A program made the translations under genes and the position numbers. Below are positions 26,480 to 34,835 of a DNA stretch of 64,000 nt, one piece after another. Within the stretch, counting starts at the first letter, position 1. Each line of letters starts with the position of its first letter. The notes under the pieces are model-generated. The model made no database searches. It saw only the letters and a list, made by a program, of their open reading frames with translations, and was not told the DNA's origin. Source of the DNA: UBA6080 sp964607515 (lineage in GTDB: Bacteria > Fermentibacterota > Fermentibacteria > Fermentibacterales > JCC-6); the NCBI GenBank assembly GCA_964607515.1, contig CAZSKU010000006.1:1-64000 (forward strand), given 5' to 3'.

Positions 26480-27652
26480 TCACCCCACCGTTCCGTAGTA
26501 GCCTTCGAACTCCTCGAACTCCCTGGCGCCCAGGTCCTCCCTGACCCAGGACACCTCGACGATCTCGCCGGGGGTTATCTCCTGACTCCTTATCATCACC
26601 CCGCCCATGTAGCTCCCGTCCTGGGTCTGAAGCTTCGGCAGTTCGCCGCCCAGCTTTCCGATCACGGTTCTCAATCCGTCCCCCGAGGTGCCGGGCAGGA
26701 TGAGCAGGAAGCCGTCGTGGCTGAACCGGATACAGGTATCGATGTTCCTCAGGAGTTGTTTGAGGTGGTTCGCCGCGGCGGCCATTACATCCCGGGTGAG
26801 GGCTGGATTCTGAAGGTTGGCCCTCTTGAGTCTGAGTTCCAGAACCCCCATGGGCTGTCCGAACCGATACACCCGCTCTAGTTCCTCCGAAAGGATGGTG
26901 TCCGCCGCGGCGGCCCCCGGAAGGCCGGTGTCCCGGTCGAGCCCGGTGGTCCTGGCGAACCTCTCCAGAAGCCTCACGTTCTCCAGGGCCGCGGCCCCTA
27001 TGGCGCCTATGGACCTGAGGTTTTCCCTGTGGATACCGGTCTGGTCGGTGAAGGCGCCGGCTCCTATCACTCCGTAGAGAATGCCCTGGAACTCCATGGG
27101 CACCGCAACCTCGGGATCGTACCCCGGTATGCCGCTCTCGGTGACGTGCTTCCTGATTATCGCGGTGTCGTTCTCCACGTCGTGCATGGTCACCAGCCGC
27201 CCGGTCTCCCCGGCGAAGCCCAGGAGCCCGTCGCCCAGGGAGATCGAGAGCGGGGGTTTCAGAAGGGTTTCAAGCCCGTGGGTCTTGTCCAGCCCGAGGC
27301 GCTTGCCGGACCGGTCCGCCAGGAACACAGATACCTGTTCTGCGCCCGCCAGGGTGTTGCACGCCCTGCAGATGTTCTCCGCAGCCTCTCCGGCGGTTCT
27401 GGCGCTGAAAATCTTCTTGACCATGGAGGGCATCAGTACCGCCAGGTCGCTGAAGTCCCTCTCCCTCTCCTCCAGAAAGACCACCCTCTCCTTCAGAGTG
27501 ATGATCTCCCTGCTGAGGTTCCTGGCCTTCATGGTCACCCCGGCCAGCTTCTCCTCGGATTCCTTTCTGCTTCTGGCCACTCCGCCCGAAAGTGCCAGCC
27601 AGACCCCGCCCCCCCCGAGAATCAACCCCGCGGCCAGAAATAGCAAGTTCAT
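26480..27652 (-). CDS. Membrane-anchored GAF domain protein with degenerate GGDEF domain
   Basis: A 390-residue protein starting at ATG 27652. It has an N-terminal transmembrane helix (MNLLFLAAGLILGGGGVWLA), a coiled coil (SREIITLKERVVFLEERERD), a GAF domain (ICRACNTLAGAEQVSVFLAD to NLRSIGAIGAAALENVRLL) and a GGDEF-fold domain introduced by TGLDRDTGLPG. The active-site GGDEF is replaced by FSHDGFLLIL, so diguanylate cyclase activity is unlikely; it may bind a nucleotide or act as a dimerising sensor. Embedding between purB and purL is unusual and suggests sensing linked to purine state, but only by position. Confidence 0.75.
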   Translation of the reverse strand: MNLLFLAAGLILGGGGVWLALSGGVARSRKESEEKLAGVTMKARNLSREIITLKERVVFLEERERDFSDLAVLMPSMVKKIFSARTAGEAAENICRACNTLAGAEQVSVFLADRSGKRLGLDKTHGLETLLKPPLSISLGDGLLGFAGETGRLVTMHDVENDTAIIRKHVTESGIPGYDPEVAVPMEFQGILYGVIGAGAFTDQTGIHRENLRSIGAIGAAALENVRLLERFARTTGLDRDTGLPGAAAADTILSEELERVYRFGQPMGVLELRLKRANLQNPALTRDVMAAAANHLKQLLRNIDTCIRFSHDGFLLILPGTSGDGLRTVIGKLGGELPKLQTQDGSYMGGVMIRSQEITPGEIVEVSWVREDLGAREFEEFEGYYGTVG

Positions 27653-27672
27653 GGCAACCCCTCTCCGGGCTC

Positions 27673-28968
27673 TCAGGCGAGCCCGAGCCTCGAAAGCACC
27701 GCCGCCTCGTTGTCGGTGTGCTTTTCCATGCCGCAGGCGTCCTCGACCTCTTCCCGGGTCAGCACGCCCATGATCTCTTCGCTTTGCAGGGCGGCCTCCA
27801 GGAGGGAAACGTCCCGGTCCATTGCGGCCATGGCCGCTTTCTGGATCATGACGTAGGAGTCCTCCCTGGTGGCGCCGCTGTTGACCAGCAGCAGGAGCAG
27901 GGACTGGGAATGATACCTGTCCCCGGACAACTCGATGTTCCTCTCCACCGCGGCCCTGTGGACCACCAGCCCTTCCGCCAGCCCCGCCGCCTTCCGCAGG
28001 GCGTACAGGGCCACTCCGCAGGCGTCGGGAAAAATGAAACGCTCCGCGCCGGAGTGGCTGATGTCCCTCTCGTGCCACAAAGCGGTGTTCTCCAGCCCCG
28101 TCGCCAGATAGCCCCGCAGAAGACGGGCGAACCCGCACAGCCTCTCCCCGATGATGGGGTTCTTCTTGTGGGGCATGGCGCTGGAGCCCTTCTGCCCCCG
28201 GGAGAAGCTCTCCTCCACCTCCCCGACCTCGGTCCTCTGAAGGTGCCGGGTTTCCGTGGCGAACCTCTCCAGGGCGCCACCTATGGCGGCCAGGGCGTAC
28301 AGGAACTGGGCGTGCCTGTCCCTGGCCACGATCTGGGTCGGCACGGGTTCGAAGCCGATACCAAGCCTGGAACAGACGTACTCCTCCACGGAGGTTCCCA
28401 GGTGGGCGTAGGTGCCCACCGCCCCGCTGATGGTGCCGGTGCATACCGATTGCATGGCCTGTGAAAGTCTTTCCGCGCACCGGAGGTATTCGGAGTAGTG
28501 GCCGGCGAACTTGAGTGCCAGTGTGGTAGGTTCGGCGTGCATGCCGTGGGTTCTTCCCATGCACGGCACGCCCCTGGTCCTGGCCGTCAGTGAAGCCAGG
28601 GCGGCGCCGTAACCGTCCAGGGCCTGCCGGATGAGCCTGCCGGCGTCCCGGAACTGGGTGGCCAGGCAGGTGTCCAGTATGTCGCTGGAGGTCATTCCGA
28701 AGTGGATGTGCCGGGATTCCGGACCCAGGCTTTCCGCCACGCTGGTGAGGAAGGCTATGACGTCGTGCTGGGTCACCTGCTCGATGCTGTTGATCCTCTC
28801 AATGTCGAACCGGGCGTTGTCCCGGATCTTCTCGAAATCCTCCATGGGAACCAGTCCCGCCAGGCACCGGGCCTCCACCGCGAGTATCTCGATCTGGAGC
28901 CATCTTTCGAACCTTGCCCGGTCCTCCCAGATGGCTGTCATCTCAGGCAGGGCGTATCTCTCGATCAT
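27673..28968 (-). CDS. purB: Adenylosuccinate lyase
   Basis: A 431-residue fumarase-superfamily enzyme. Motifs: MIERYALPEMTAIW at the N-terminus, GMTSSDILDTCLATQ, MGRTHGMHAEPTT (catalytic His), and the superfamily signature loop KGSSAMPHKKNPIIGERL with the catalytic Ser. It cleaves SAICAR and adenylosuccinate in purine synthesis. Genes for a GAF protein, PurL and PurQ follow in the same direction within 20 bases, so this is the head of a purine operon. Confidence 0.95.
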   Translation of the reverse strand: MIERYALPEMTAIWEDRARFERWLQIEILAVEARCLAGLVPMEDFEKIRDNARFDIERINSIEQVTQHDVIAFLTSVAESLGPESRHIHFGMTSSDILDTCLATQFRDAGRLIRQALDGYGAALASLTARTRGVPCMGRTHGMHAEPTTLALKFAGHYSEYLRCAERLSQAMQSVCTGTISGAVGTYAHLGTSVEEYVCSRLGIGFEPVPTQIVARDRHAQFLYALAAIGGALERFATETRHLQRTEVGEVEESFSRGQKGSSAMPHKKNPIIGERLCGFARLLRGYLATGLENTALWHERDISHSGAERFIFPDACGVALYALRKAAGLAEGLVVHRAAVERNIELSGDRYHSQSLLLLLVNSGATREDSYVMIQKAAMAAMDRDVSLLEAALQSEEIMGVLTREEVEDACGMEKHTDNEAAVLSRLGLA

Positions 28969-28979
28969 TCCCGCTCCTA

Positions 28980-29297
28980 TCAGGGAAGTTCAGCGCCGGT
29001 GGTGAGCCCGGCGGATATCCAGGCGAACAGCGAAACACCGGGCAGGTAGACCCGGTACCACTCCTCCGCCTCCCCCACCACCACCAGGGTGTCTCCCCGG
29101 TGCACCCGGCCGACCACGGCGTACACCGTGCCCGGCCCCTGCCTCAGGTTGACGGTGCTTCCGGTTACCACGGTGCGGCTGGGCGGCATGGAGACGGGCG
29201 CCGGGGGAGTTGCAGTGGGTGGAGGCGCCGCAGCGGTTTCCAGGGAGGAGCCGCAACCGCAGGCCAGGCTCAGAAGAAAAACCGCAAGACGTCTCAA
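28980..29297 (-). CDS. SH3-domain lipoprotein
   Basis: A 105-residue lipoprotein starting at TTG 29297, overlapping the upstream stop as TTGA. The signal peptide ends in lipobox SLACGC, followed by a Pro-rich linker (PPPTATPPAPVSMPPS) and one bacterial SH3 domain (STVNLRQGPGTVYAVVGRVH, GEAEEWYRVYLPG). SH3b domains usually bind peptidoglycan peptides, so attachment between membrane and cell wall is likely. It is coupled to the IspH fusion upstream and lies 11 bases before purB. Confidence 0.75.
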   Translation of the reverse strand: MRRLAVFLLSLACGCGSSLETAAAPPPTATPPAPVSMPPSRTVVTGSTVNLRQGPGTVYAVVGRVHRGDTLVVVGEAEEWYRVYLPGVSLFAWISAGLTTGAELP

Positions 29298-31018
29298 GAA
29301 AGGCCCGCCCGGCAGAGCAGCAGCGGTAGAAGCCCCGCCGCCAGGAGACTTCCGTCGGCGGCGGTGCGGACCCCCATCTCGGGGAAGAACAGGTCCCTTT
29401 CCATGAACACCAGCCCGGCTGCCAGCACCAGGGGCCCGGCAACGAACCCGAGGCTGCACGGGGGAAGGATTCCCAGCAGCCAGCCCGCCGGATGTATCAG
29501 GGAGGCCAGCAAAAGACACAGGAGAAGCAACGTTCTGCAGCGCTTTCCGCCGAGTTTCAGGGGAAGGGTGTCCATGCCCAGCAGGGCGTCCCCCTGAAGG
29601 TCCACCAGGTCCACGAACAGGCTGCGGGCGAAGAAGAGGGCCATCAGGGAGACCGGCCAGGGAAGGATGGAAGGGCCCAGCCGGTTGTGGGACAGGGTGG
29701 CCGCGGGAAGCATGGCCAGGAAGAAACCCCAGCCCAGGGTGAAGAGCACCTCCCGGGAGCCCGGAACGTTCCAGAATCCTGTTGGAACGAAGGGCCTTCG
29801 GAGAAGTGGAACGCAGTACAGGGCGAACAGGACCACCGCCCCCGCCACCGAGGGTACCCACCAGCCGCCCATTCTGAGGCTCAGGACCACGGCCCCCAGG
29901 GCAGCGGCGGCGTAGACCGGGAAGAGGAGCCGGCTGTGGCGCTTCATGTACTCCTGGCGCTCCTGGCTGGTGATCTCCAGGTTCCTCGATCCAAGAACCG
30001 CGGAAATCCCCGTGAAGGACCATAGAAGAAGTCCGGCGCAGAGAGACGCGGTCAGCCATCCACCGCCCCCCAGCACCTCCCTCTGGGCCAGGCCTATGAA
30101 CACCGCCGCCAGGGGCACCTGAACGCCTATGTAGACCAGGTTTCGAAGCAGCGAGGGAAGAAGCCCGGCCACCCGGGCCGCCCCGTGGATCTCCATCAGC
30201 CTCGCCCTGACCTTGCGGATGCTCCATCCGGGAGTCGAGGCTCCGGCGGTCACCAGAACTCTCCGGTAGCCGGCCACTTCCCGCTCGGGTATCTGGTCCT
30301 CGCTCTCCACCTGGAATACGGGGAGCCCAGATTCCCGGGCTATGGCCGCGAGCCTGGCGGTGTTGGCGCTTCGGGCTCCCCCCACCACCACCACGCAGTC
30401 CGCCTTCTCCATCAGCGACCTGAGTTCCGCCTGCCGGCTTTCGGTGGAGCCGCAGATGGTGTTCTCGCTTCCGCACTCCGGCCACCGGCGCCGCAGGGCG
30501 TCCAGGGTCAGCCGGTAGTTCTCCGTGTTCTGGGTGGTCTGGCTGATCAGGAAAGGTCTTTTCATCTCCGGCAGGGCATCCACGTCTCCGGGGCCGCCGA
30601 TGACCGTTCCCCTTCCTCCGGTGCAGGACAGGACGGCTTTCACCTCCTGGTGGCCGGAGTCTCCAAGTATGATGACGTCGCAACCCTCCGCGGCCCGGGC
30701 TCCCGCTATGGCCAGGGCCCTGCCCACCTTGGGACAGGTCAGGTCCCGAAGAACCAGGGGAAGACCCTGGAGCCGGGCCCTCTCCTCCCTGGTGACTCCG
30801 TGGGTTCTGAGGAAGAGGGTGCCGTCCCGGAGTTCCCAGGGGTTCTCGACGGTGCAGACCCCCCGCTCCTTCAGAGCCCTGAGCACCTGGGGGTTATGGA
30901 CCAGGGGGCCGTAGACCCTGAAGGGGCCCCGCCCCTTCTTGATCTCGTGGACCACCCTGTCCACCGCCCGGCGGACCCCCCAGCAGAATCCAGCGGTTCT
31001 GGCCACGGTCACACTCAT
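29294..31018 (-). CDS. IspH (HMBPP reductase) fused to a UbiA-like membrane domain
   Basis: A 574-residue fusion. Residues 1-280 are a complete IspH: iron-sulfur ligands Cys12 (GFCWGVRRA), Cys95 (DLTCPKV) and Cys189 (TICGSTESRQ), plus His41, His73, His123 with EV following, and SANTARLA. It would make IPP and DMAPP in the MEP pathway. Residues ~285-574 contain about eight hydrophobic helices with a UbiA prenyltransferase signature, DLVDLQGD (Asp470, 473, 477) followed by GMDTLPLKLGG, and YCVPLLRRPF. The first Asp-rich motif expected around residue 343 is replaced by GSRNLEITSQER. Thus substrate production and a prenyl-binding membrane domain are joined, although the second may not be catalytic. 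Confidence 0.85.
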   Translation of the reverse strand: MSVTVARTAGFCWGVRRAVDRVVHEIKKGRGPFRVYGPLVHNPQVLRALKERGVCTVENPWELRDGTLFLRTHGVTREERARLQGLPLVLRDLTCPKVGRALAIAGARAAEGCDVIILGDSGHQEVKAVLSCTGGRGTVIGGPGDVDALPEMKRPFLISQTTQNTENYRLTLDALRRRWPECGSENTICGSTESRQAELRSLMEKADCVVVVGGARSANTARLAAIARESGLPVFQVESEDQIPEREVAGYRRVLVTAGASTPGWSIRKVRARLMEIHGAARVAGLLPSLLRNLVYIGVQVPLAAVFIGLAQREVLGGGGWLTASLCAGLLLWSFTGISAVLGSRNLEITSQERQEYMKRHSRLLFPVYAAAALGAVVLSLRMGGWWVPSVAGAVVLFALYCVPLLRRPFVPTGFWNVPGSREVLFTLGWGFFLAMLPAATLSHNRLGPSILPWPVSLMALFFARSLFVDLVDLQGDALLGMDTLPLKLGGKRCRTLLLLCLLLASLIHPAGWLLGILPPCSLGFVAGPLVLAAGLVFMERDLFFPEMGVRTAADGSLLAAGLLPLLLCRAGLS

Positions 31019-31038
31019 GATGATTCAAAGATAATACA

Positions 31039-32622
31039 TCAGGGCGGGTTCCACGACGCCGGCGGCCCGTCGGAGCGGTACCCCGCCTCCTCCAGTTCCC
31101 GGGCCAGTTCCAGGGCCCGGGCCCGGGCCCTTTCCTCCAGCCCGAGCGCCCTGGATATCTCCAGGGCCATGAAACCTGCCTGAATGGAGGTTACGGTGCC
31201 CGGAGGGCTTGCCATGGCCGCTTCCTCGAAGAGAAACAGGGCATGAGGGGCGCTGCCCAGGTTGTACGCCTTCACCCCCCGATTGTAAAGGTACTGGCCC
31301 AGGGGAATCTCCGGCACCGGCCTCAGGGCCCCCGGAACCAGCAGCGCCGCGGTGATGCCGATCACCACGGGGAGGGTCCCCTTGCCGCACCGGCCCCGGA
31401 TCAGGCAGGAAACCCCCGCGCAGGCCGCTGCCAGGGCGGAGGGGAGAGCGGGTATCCAGAACCTCTCGGAGTGGACGAACACCAGGGATGAGAGCAGGGA
31501 CACCAGAAGCGGAGTCAGCATCACTCCGCCGCGGCCGGGATAGAACACCAGAGAGGCCGCCCCCAGGGCGATGAAACCGATCAGAAGAACCCTGGGCGCC
31601 GGAAGGTGGCCCAGGGATACGTCCGCCGCCACGTCCCTTCGCAGGTCGAAGTAGACGTCGTAGGGCCGGTAGCCCAGGGCTCCGCCCAGTTTCACCAGGA
31701 GCAGTTCCGCCTCCCGGGCGGGATTGTTCAGGATCCAGCCCAGGGCCGTCCTCAGCCAGTATCCGTCGGCGGCGGAAGGGGTGGCGTACCCCCTGGACGC
31801 CGCCACCCGGGCCGCGGCCTGATGGATGTCCTCCCCCGGAGACTCGACCAGCCCTTGCTCGGGGATCGGCGGCCCGTATCCCGTGGCTCCGTCGGCGTGG
31901 CCCAGCATCAGGTTCAGCCCGGTGGAGGCGGCGAAAGGGGAAAAGCTCCCGCCCTGATCCAACCGCCAGAAGGAAAGGGCCAGCAGGGGGATGAGAAGCC
32001 CCGCGAAAGCGGGAAGGGTCCTCAGACGCCCCCTGAGCAGGGACACCGCCGCCAGGAGAACGAACGGGGGGCGCATTCCCGCGGCTATACCCAGCAGCAG
32101 CCCCTTTACGAATCCGGAACCGGCCCCCCCATCACCGATTTCCATGATGGACCAGGCCGTCAGAAGCAGGGCCAGCAGGGAGACCGGGAGCAGCGCCCCC
32201 TCGAAGAAAGCCGCCGGGGCGTATAAAAGCCAGATGAGAGCCGATGCCAGGGCTGCGGGCCGGGAGCCTCCGGCCTTCACCCCGCCGGCGTACACCAGCG
32301 CTCCGGTGAGCATCCCGGCCAGACTTTGAACAAGAAAGACCGCCCACTGGCCCTGGAAGAGCTTCAGCATCAGGGCCAGGAAGGGGATGTACAGGGGGCT
32401 CGCGAAGGAAAATGCATCGCTCTCCACCCCACCGGAAAGCATCTCCCGGGCGCACTCCAGGAACCTGGTGGACGCCAGCGTGGGCTGGTAGGTGACGGCC
32501 AGATCGTGGGAGGGAGAAGCAAGTGCCGCCAGGTGGGGAACCCGGGTGGCGGCTCCCGCGGCGATAACAGCCAGCAGCCACGGCAGATTGCTTTTCAGCA
32601 GGCTGTTTCTGATGGCGGCCAC
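31039..32622 (-). CDS. Multi-pass membrane protein, PMT/ArnT-like glycosyltransferase fold
   Basis: About 527 residues with ten or more transmembrane helices in the first 430 residues and a soluble helical, TPR-like tail (FLFEEAAMASPPG, ARARALELARELEEAGY). The layout of a large first extracytoplasmic loop, FSFASPLYIPFLALMLKLF and GMRPPFVLLAAVSLLRGRLR resembles GT-C glycosyltransferases (GT39/GT83). A convincing catalytic DE pair is not evident, so transferase activity is tentative. The start is unclear: GTG at 32622 overlaps its own ribosome site (GGAGGTGG), and ATC eight bases downstream of GGAGG is the alternative. Confidence 0.65.
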   Translation of the reverse strand: MAAIRNSLLKSNLPWLLAVIAAGAATRVPHLAALASPSHDLAVTYQPTLASTRFLECAREMLSGGVESDAFSFASPLYIPFLALMLKLFQGQWAVFLVQSLAGMLTGALVYAGGVKAGGSRPAALASALIWLLYAPAAFFEGALLPVSLLALLLTAWSIMEIGDGGAGSGFVKGLLLGIAAGMRPPFVLLAAVSLLRGRLRTLPAFAGLLIPLLALSFWRLDQGGSFSPFAASTGLNLMLGHADGATGYGPPIPEQGLVESPGEDIHQAAARVAASRGYATPSAADGYWLRTALGWILNNPAREAELLLVKLGGALGYRPYDVYFDLRRDVAADVSLGHLPAPRVLLIGFIALGAASLVFYPGRGGVMLTPLLVSLLSSLVFVHSERFWIPALPSALAAACAGVSCLIRGRCGKGTLPVVIGITAALLVPGALRPVPEIPLGQYLYNRGVKAYNLGSAPHALFLFEEAAMASPPGTVTSIQAGFMALEISRALGLEERARARALELARELEEAGYRSDGPPASWNPP

Positions 32623-32653
32623 CTCCAGGATTTGTGAACCGCCCCGATAATAC

Positions 32654-33262
32654 CTAGAACAATGCCTTCACAGCACCCCAGGAGGCTCGGTCCAGGGAGA
32701 CCAAGAAATCCCCGTGGGCCCTTATGAAGTAGTCGCCGAGACTGCCCCAGCTTTCCCAGATTATAAAGTCGTCGCTGTAGAAGCTGTGTTCTCCGGGCGA
32801 ACCGTCCCCCAGAGAACTGGGCCACCCTCCGGAACTCAGCGAGGTATTCACCACGCCCCAGAAATCGCCATCGCACTCGAGTGGAGGATCGTAAAAAGTG
32901 TATACGGCGGAGTAGTGAAGCGCGGAGATCTGCTGCGAATCCAGCAGTTCCGCCGGACCGCCCTGGCCTCCGTTGTAAACCTGGGCATAGAATTCGGAAG
33001 TCCCCCATGGGTAGCCGGGCATCTGATAGAACCACCACTCCATGGCCTCCAGCATGAAACCCGTGCTGCCGGGCCCGAAGTCCTGGGTGTTGAACCAGAC
33101 CCCCCGGTAGGTGCCTCCCCAGGTGAGCCAGTTTGCGCTGCCGTCGTCGTACTGGAGAACCTCTTCGTCATGGCCGCCGAAGCCCGCCGGAAGGTCCACC
33201 CGGATCGGGTCGGCAAGGACCGCGGAATATAGAACTATTGCAAAACGAAGCCATTCTACCAT
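32654..33262 (-). CDS. Secreted protein of a four-member tandem family (copy A)
   Basis: A 202-residue exported protein (signal ending SAVLA-DP). It shares with the next three genes an ordered set of motifs: IRVDLPAG, VLQYDDGSANWLTWGGTYRG, WFNTQDFGPGSTGF, EAMEWWF, YPWGTSEFYAQVYNG, DPPLEC, FWGVVNT, GGWPSSLGD, GEHSFYSDDFIIWE and the invariant end SWGAVKALF. Aromatic and Asp-rich strands suggest a beta-sandwich, probably surface-exposed. No family is recognised, and there is no type IX sorting domain. Start ATG follows GGGGAGG. This copy is the most divergent and has no hairpin terminator before the next gene. Confidence 0.75.
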   Translation of the reverse strand: MVEWLRFAIVLYSAVLADPIRVDLPAGFGGHDEEVLQYDDGSANWLTWGGTYRGVWFNTQDFGPGSTGFMLEAMEWWFYQMPGYPWGTSEFYAQVYNGGQGGPAELLDSQQISALHYSAVYTFYDPPLECDGDFWGVVNTSLSSGGWPSSLGDGSPGEHSFYSDDFIIWESWGSLGDYFIRAHGDFLVSLDRASWGAVKALF

Positions 33263-33292
33263 CTCAAGCCTCCCCTCGCTTTCATTACTACT

Positions 33293-33321
33293 AAAATCCT
33301 CAATTGTTCCCGCTCAGTCAA
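33293..33321 (-). promoter_or_regulatory. Promoter candidate for copy A
   Basis: Minus-strand TTGACT (33316-33321), 17-base spacer, GATTTT (33293-33298). The spacer contains GGGAACAATTGAG, nearly the same as the spacer upstream of copy C, so the region is conserved. Confidence 0.55.
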
Positions 33322-33341
33322 CCGGAATGGAAGTGATAACT

Positions 33342-33418
33342 GAAGGGCCGGCCCGAAGGCCGGCCCCAAGCCGAAAGGCTCTGTGCTAGAACAGCGCCTT
33401 GACGGCGCCCCAGGTGGT
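33342..33418. repeat. 77-bp exact repeat, first copy
   Basis: Identical base for base to 34811-34887. It spans the hairpin terminator and the last ~11 codons of copy B, as the second copy spans those of copy D. Confidence 0.9.
33345..33366 (-). terminator. Hairpin terminator after copy B
   Basis: A perfect 9-bp stem (GGGCCGGCC with GGCCGGCCC) around a 4-base loop lies about 20 bases after the stop codon of copy B. The T-tract on the minus strand is short (CTTCAGTT). Confidence 0.7.
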
Positions 33419-33997
33419 TCTCTCCAGTGAGACCGGGTAGCCTCCGTGGGCCCGGAGCAGGTAGTCCCCCACCAGGCCCCATGGCTCCCAGACGGTCATG
33501 CTGTCGCTGTAGAAGCTGTGCTCCCCGGGGGTGCCGTCACCCAGGATGCTGGGCCAGCCCCCGTCGCTCAGGTTGGTGTTCATCAGGCCCCAGAAGTTGG
33601 TCTCGCAGTCCAGGGGCGGGTCGCAGAGGGAGAAGACCGCCGCGTAGTGCACCGCGGTCACCTCCTGGGAGTCGAGGAGTTCCACCGGGCCGTTCTGGTC
33701 GCCGTTCCAGACTTCCGCGTAGAATTGGGCGGTCTCCCACGGGTAGGAGGTGTGTTCGTAGAACCAGAACTCCAGGGACTTCAGCAGAAAGCCGAACTCG
33801 CCGGGCTGGAAATCCGCTGTGTTGAACCAGACACCTCTGTACACCCCGCCCCAGTTGAGCCAGACCGGAGTGCCGTCGTCGTACTGGAGGGTGACATCCT
33901 CAAGAACATCTTCACCGCCGCCCGGCAGATCCAACCTGGCGGAGCCGGCGGGAGACGCTGCGAAGGAAAGAAACAGGAGAAACACTTGAATGGCCAT
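33386..33997 (-). CDS. Secreted protein of the tandem family (copy B)
   Basis: A 203-residue exported protein (signal MAIQVFLLFLSFAASPAGS). It carries the same motif order as its neighbours: RLDLPGGGEDV, LQYDDGTPVWLNWGGVYRG, WFNTADFQPGEFGF, LEFWFYEHTSYPWETAQFY, DPPLDCETNFWGLMNT, GGWPSILGDGTPGEHSF and the end TWGAVKALF. Differences from copies A, C and D lie mainly in the N-terminal linker and in the exchange of WLTWGG for WLNWGG. Its last codons and its terminator are identical in DNA to those of copy D, which points to recent duplication or gene conversion. Confidence 0.75.
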   Translation of the reverse strand: MAIQVFLLFLSFAASPAGSARLDLPGGGEDVLEDVTLQYDDGTPVWLNWGGVYRGVWFNTADFQPGEFGFLLKSLEFWFYEHTSYPWETAQFYAEVWNGDQNGPVELLDSQEVTAVHYAAVFSLCDPPLDCETNFWGLMNTNLSDGGWPSILGDGTPGEHSFYSDSMTVWEPWGLVGDYLLRAHGGYPVSLERTTWGAVKALF

Positions 33998-34027
33998 AAG
34001 TCCAGCCTTTCTTCACGGTGTACCCAT

Positions 34028-34056
34028 GACATGCTTTGTCGTTCCCCGCCGGTCAA
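34028..34056 (-). promoter_or_regulatory. Promoter candidate for copy B
   Basis: Minus-strand TTGACC (34051-34056), 17-base spacer, CATGTC (34028-34033). The -10 is weak, but spacing and the GGGGAAC in the spacer match the other copies. Confidence 0.45.
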
Positions 34057-34080
34057 CCCCGTTTCCGGGACGAAGACGAA

Positions 34081-34105
34081 GGGCCGGCCAGAAGGTGGCC
34101 GGCCC
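34081..34105 (-). terminator. Hairpin terminator after copy C
   Basis: A 10-bp stem (GGGCCGGCCA with TGGCCGGCCC) around a 5-base loop follows the stop codon of copy C by about 20 bases; CTTCGTCTTCG follows on the minus strand. Related to, but not identical with, the hairpins after copies B and D. Confidence 0.65.
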
Positions 34106-34126
34106 TGCGGAAAAACGCCAGCACCG

Positions 34127-34735
34127 CTAGAACAGGGCCTTGATGGAACCCCAGCTGTCGGTCTGCAGGGAGAGATCGAATTCGCCGTGTGCCCGGATGA
34201 AGTAGTCGCCAAGTTCGCCCCAGGGCTCCCAGACTATCATGTCGTCGCTGAAGTAGCTGTGCTCTCCGGGGGTGTTGTCACCCAGGACGCTGGGCCAGCC
34301 GCCGGCGCTGAGGGTGGTATTGATGAGACCCCAGAAGTTGCTCTCGCACTCGAGGGGGGGATCGTAGTAGGTGAACGCACCGGCGTAGTGCATCGCGGAA
34401 ACCAGCTGGGAGTCGAGGAGTTCCACAGGACCGTTCTCGTCGCCGTTCCATACTTCAGCGTAGAAGTCGGCGGTGTCCCATGGATAGCTGGCGTGCTCGA
34501 AGAACCACCACTCCATGGCCTCCAGCATGAAACCCGTGCTGCCGGGCAGGTAGTCTTCGGTGTTGAACCAGACTCCCCGGTAGGTTCCCCCCCAGGTAAG
34601 CCAGTGGGCGCTGCCGTCGTCGTACTGCAGCACCTCAACATCAAAGCCGCCGGAGCCGACCGGAAGGTCCACCCGGACCATGTTCGCAAAGACCGCCAGG
34701 GGCAGAACAAAGAGAACCAAAAGAATCTTTGCCAT
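34127..34735 (-). CDS. Secreted protein of the tandem family (copy C)
   Basis: A 202-residue exported protein (signal MAKILLVLFVLPLAVFA). Motifs in order: VRVDLPVGSGG, VLQYDDGSAHWLTWGGTYRG, WFNTEDYLPGSTGFMLEAM, EWWFFEHASYPWDTADFY, DPPLECESNFWGLINT, GGWPSVLGDNTPGEHS, DDMIVWEPWGELGDYFIRA and the end SWGSIKALF. Of the four it seems closest to the family consensus. It has its own promoter-like sequence and terminator, so the copies need not be expressed equally. A surface coat, adhesin or secreted carbohydrate-binding role are all possible; none is shown. Confidence 0.75.
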   Translation of the reverse strand: MAKILLVLFVLPLAVFANMVRVDLPVGSGGFDVEVLQYDDGSAHWLTWGGTYRGVWFNTEDYLPGSTGFMLEAMEWWFFEHASYPWDTADFYAEVWNGDENGPVELLDSQLVSAMHYAGAFTYYDPPLECESNFWGLINTTLSAGGWPSVLGDNTPGEHSYFSDDMIVWEPWGELGDYFIRAHGEFDLSLQTDSWGSIKALF

Positions 34736-34765
34736 CTCGGGCCTCCTTTCGCTGATGTTAGCTAT

Positions 34766-34794
34766 AAAATCCCGAATTGTTCCAATCCTGTAAA
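34766..34794 (-). promoter_or_regulatory. Promoter candidate for copy C
   Basis: Minus-strand TTTACA (34789-34794), 17-base spacer, GATTTT (34766-34771) continuing into TATAGC. The spacer GGAACAATT matches that of copy A. Confidence 0.5.
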
Positions 34795-34804
34795 CTATCT
34801 CCGT

Positions 34805-34835
34805 AAAAAAGAAGGGCCGGCCCGAAGGCCGGCCC
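34805..34835 (-). terminator. Rho-independent terminator after copy D
   Basis: A perfect 9-bp stem (GGGCCGGCC with GGCCGGCCC, loop 34823-34826) is followed on the minus strand by CTTCTTTTTT, giving a classic intrinsic terminator. It is the best of the three hairpins. Confidence 0.85.

Noticed and set aside
26480..27652. Active diguanylate cyclase
   Set aside because: The G-G-D/E-E-F active site is missing (S-H-D-G-F instead).
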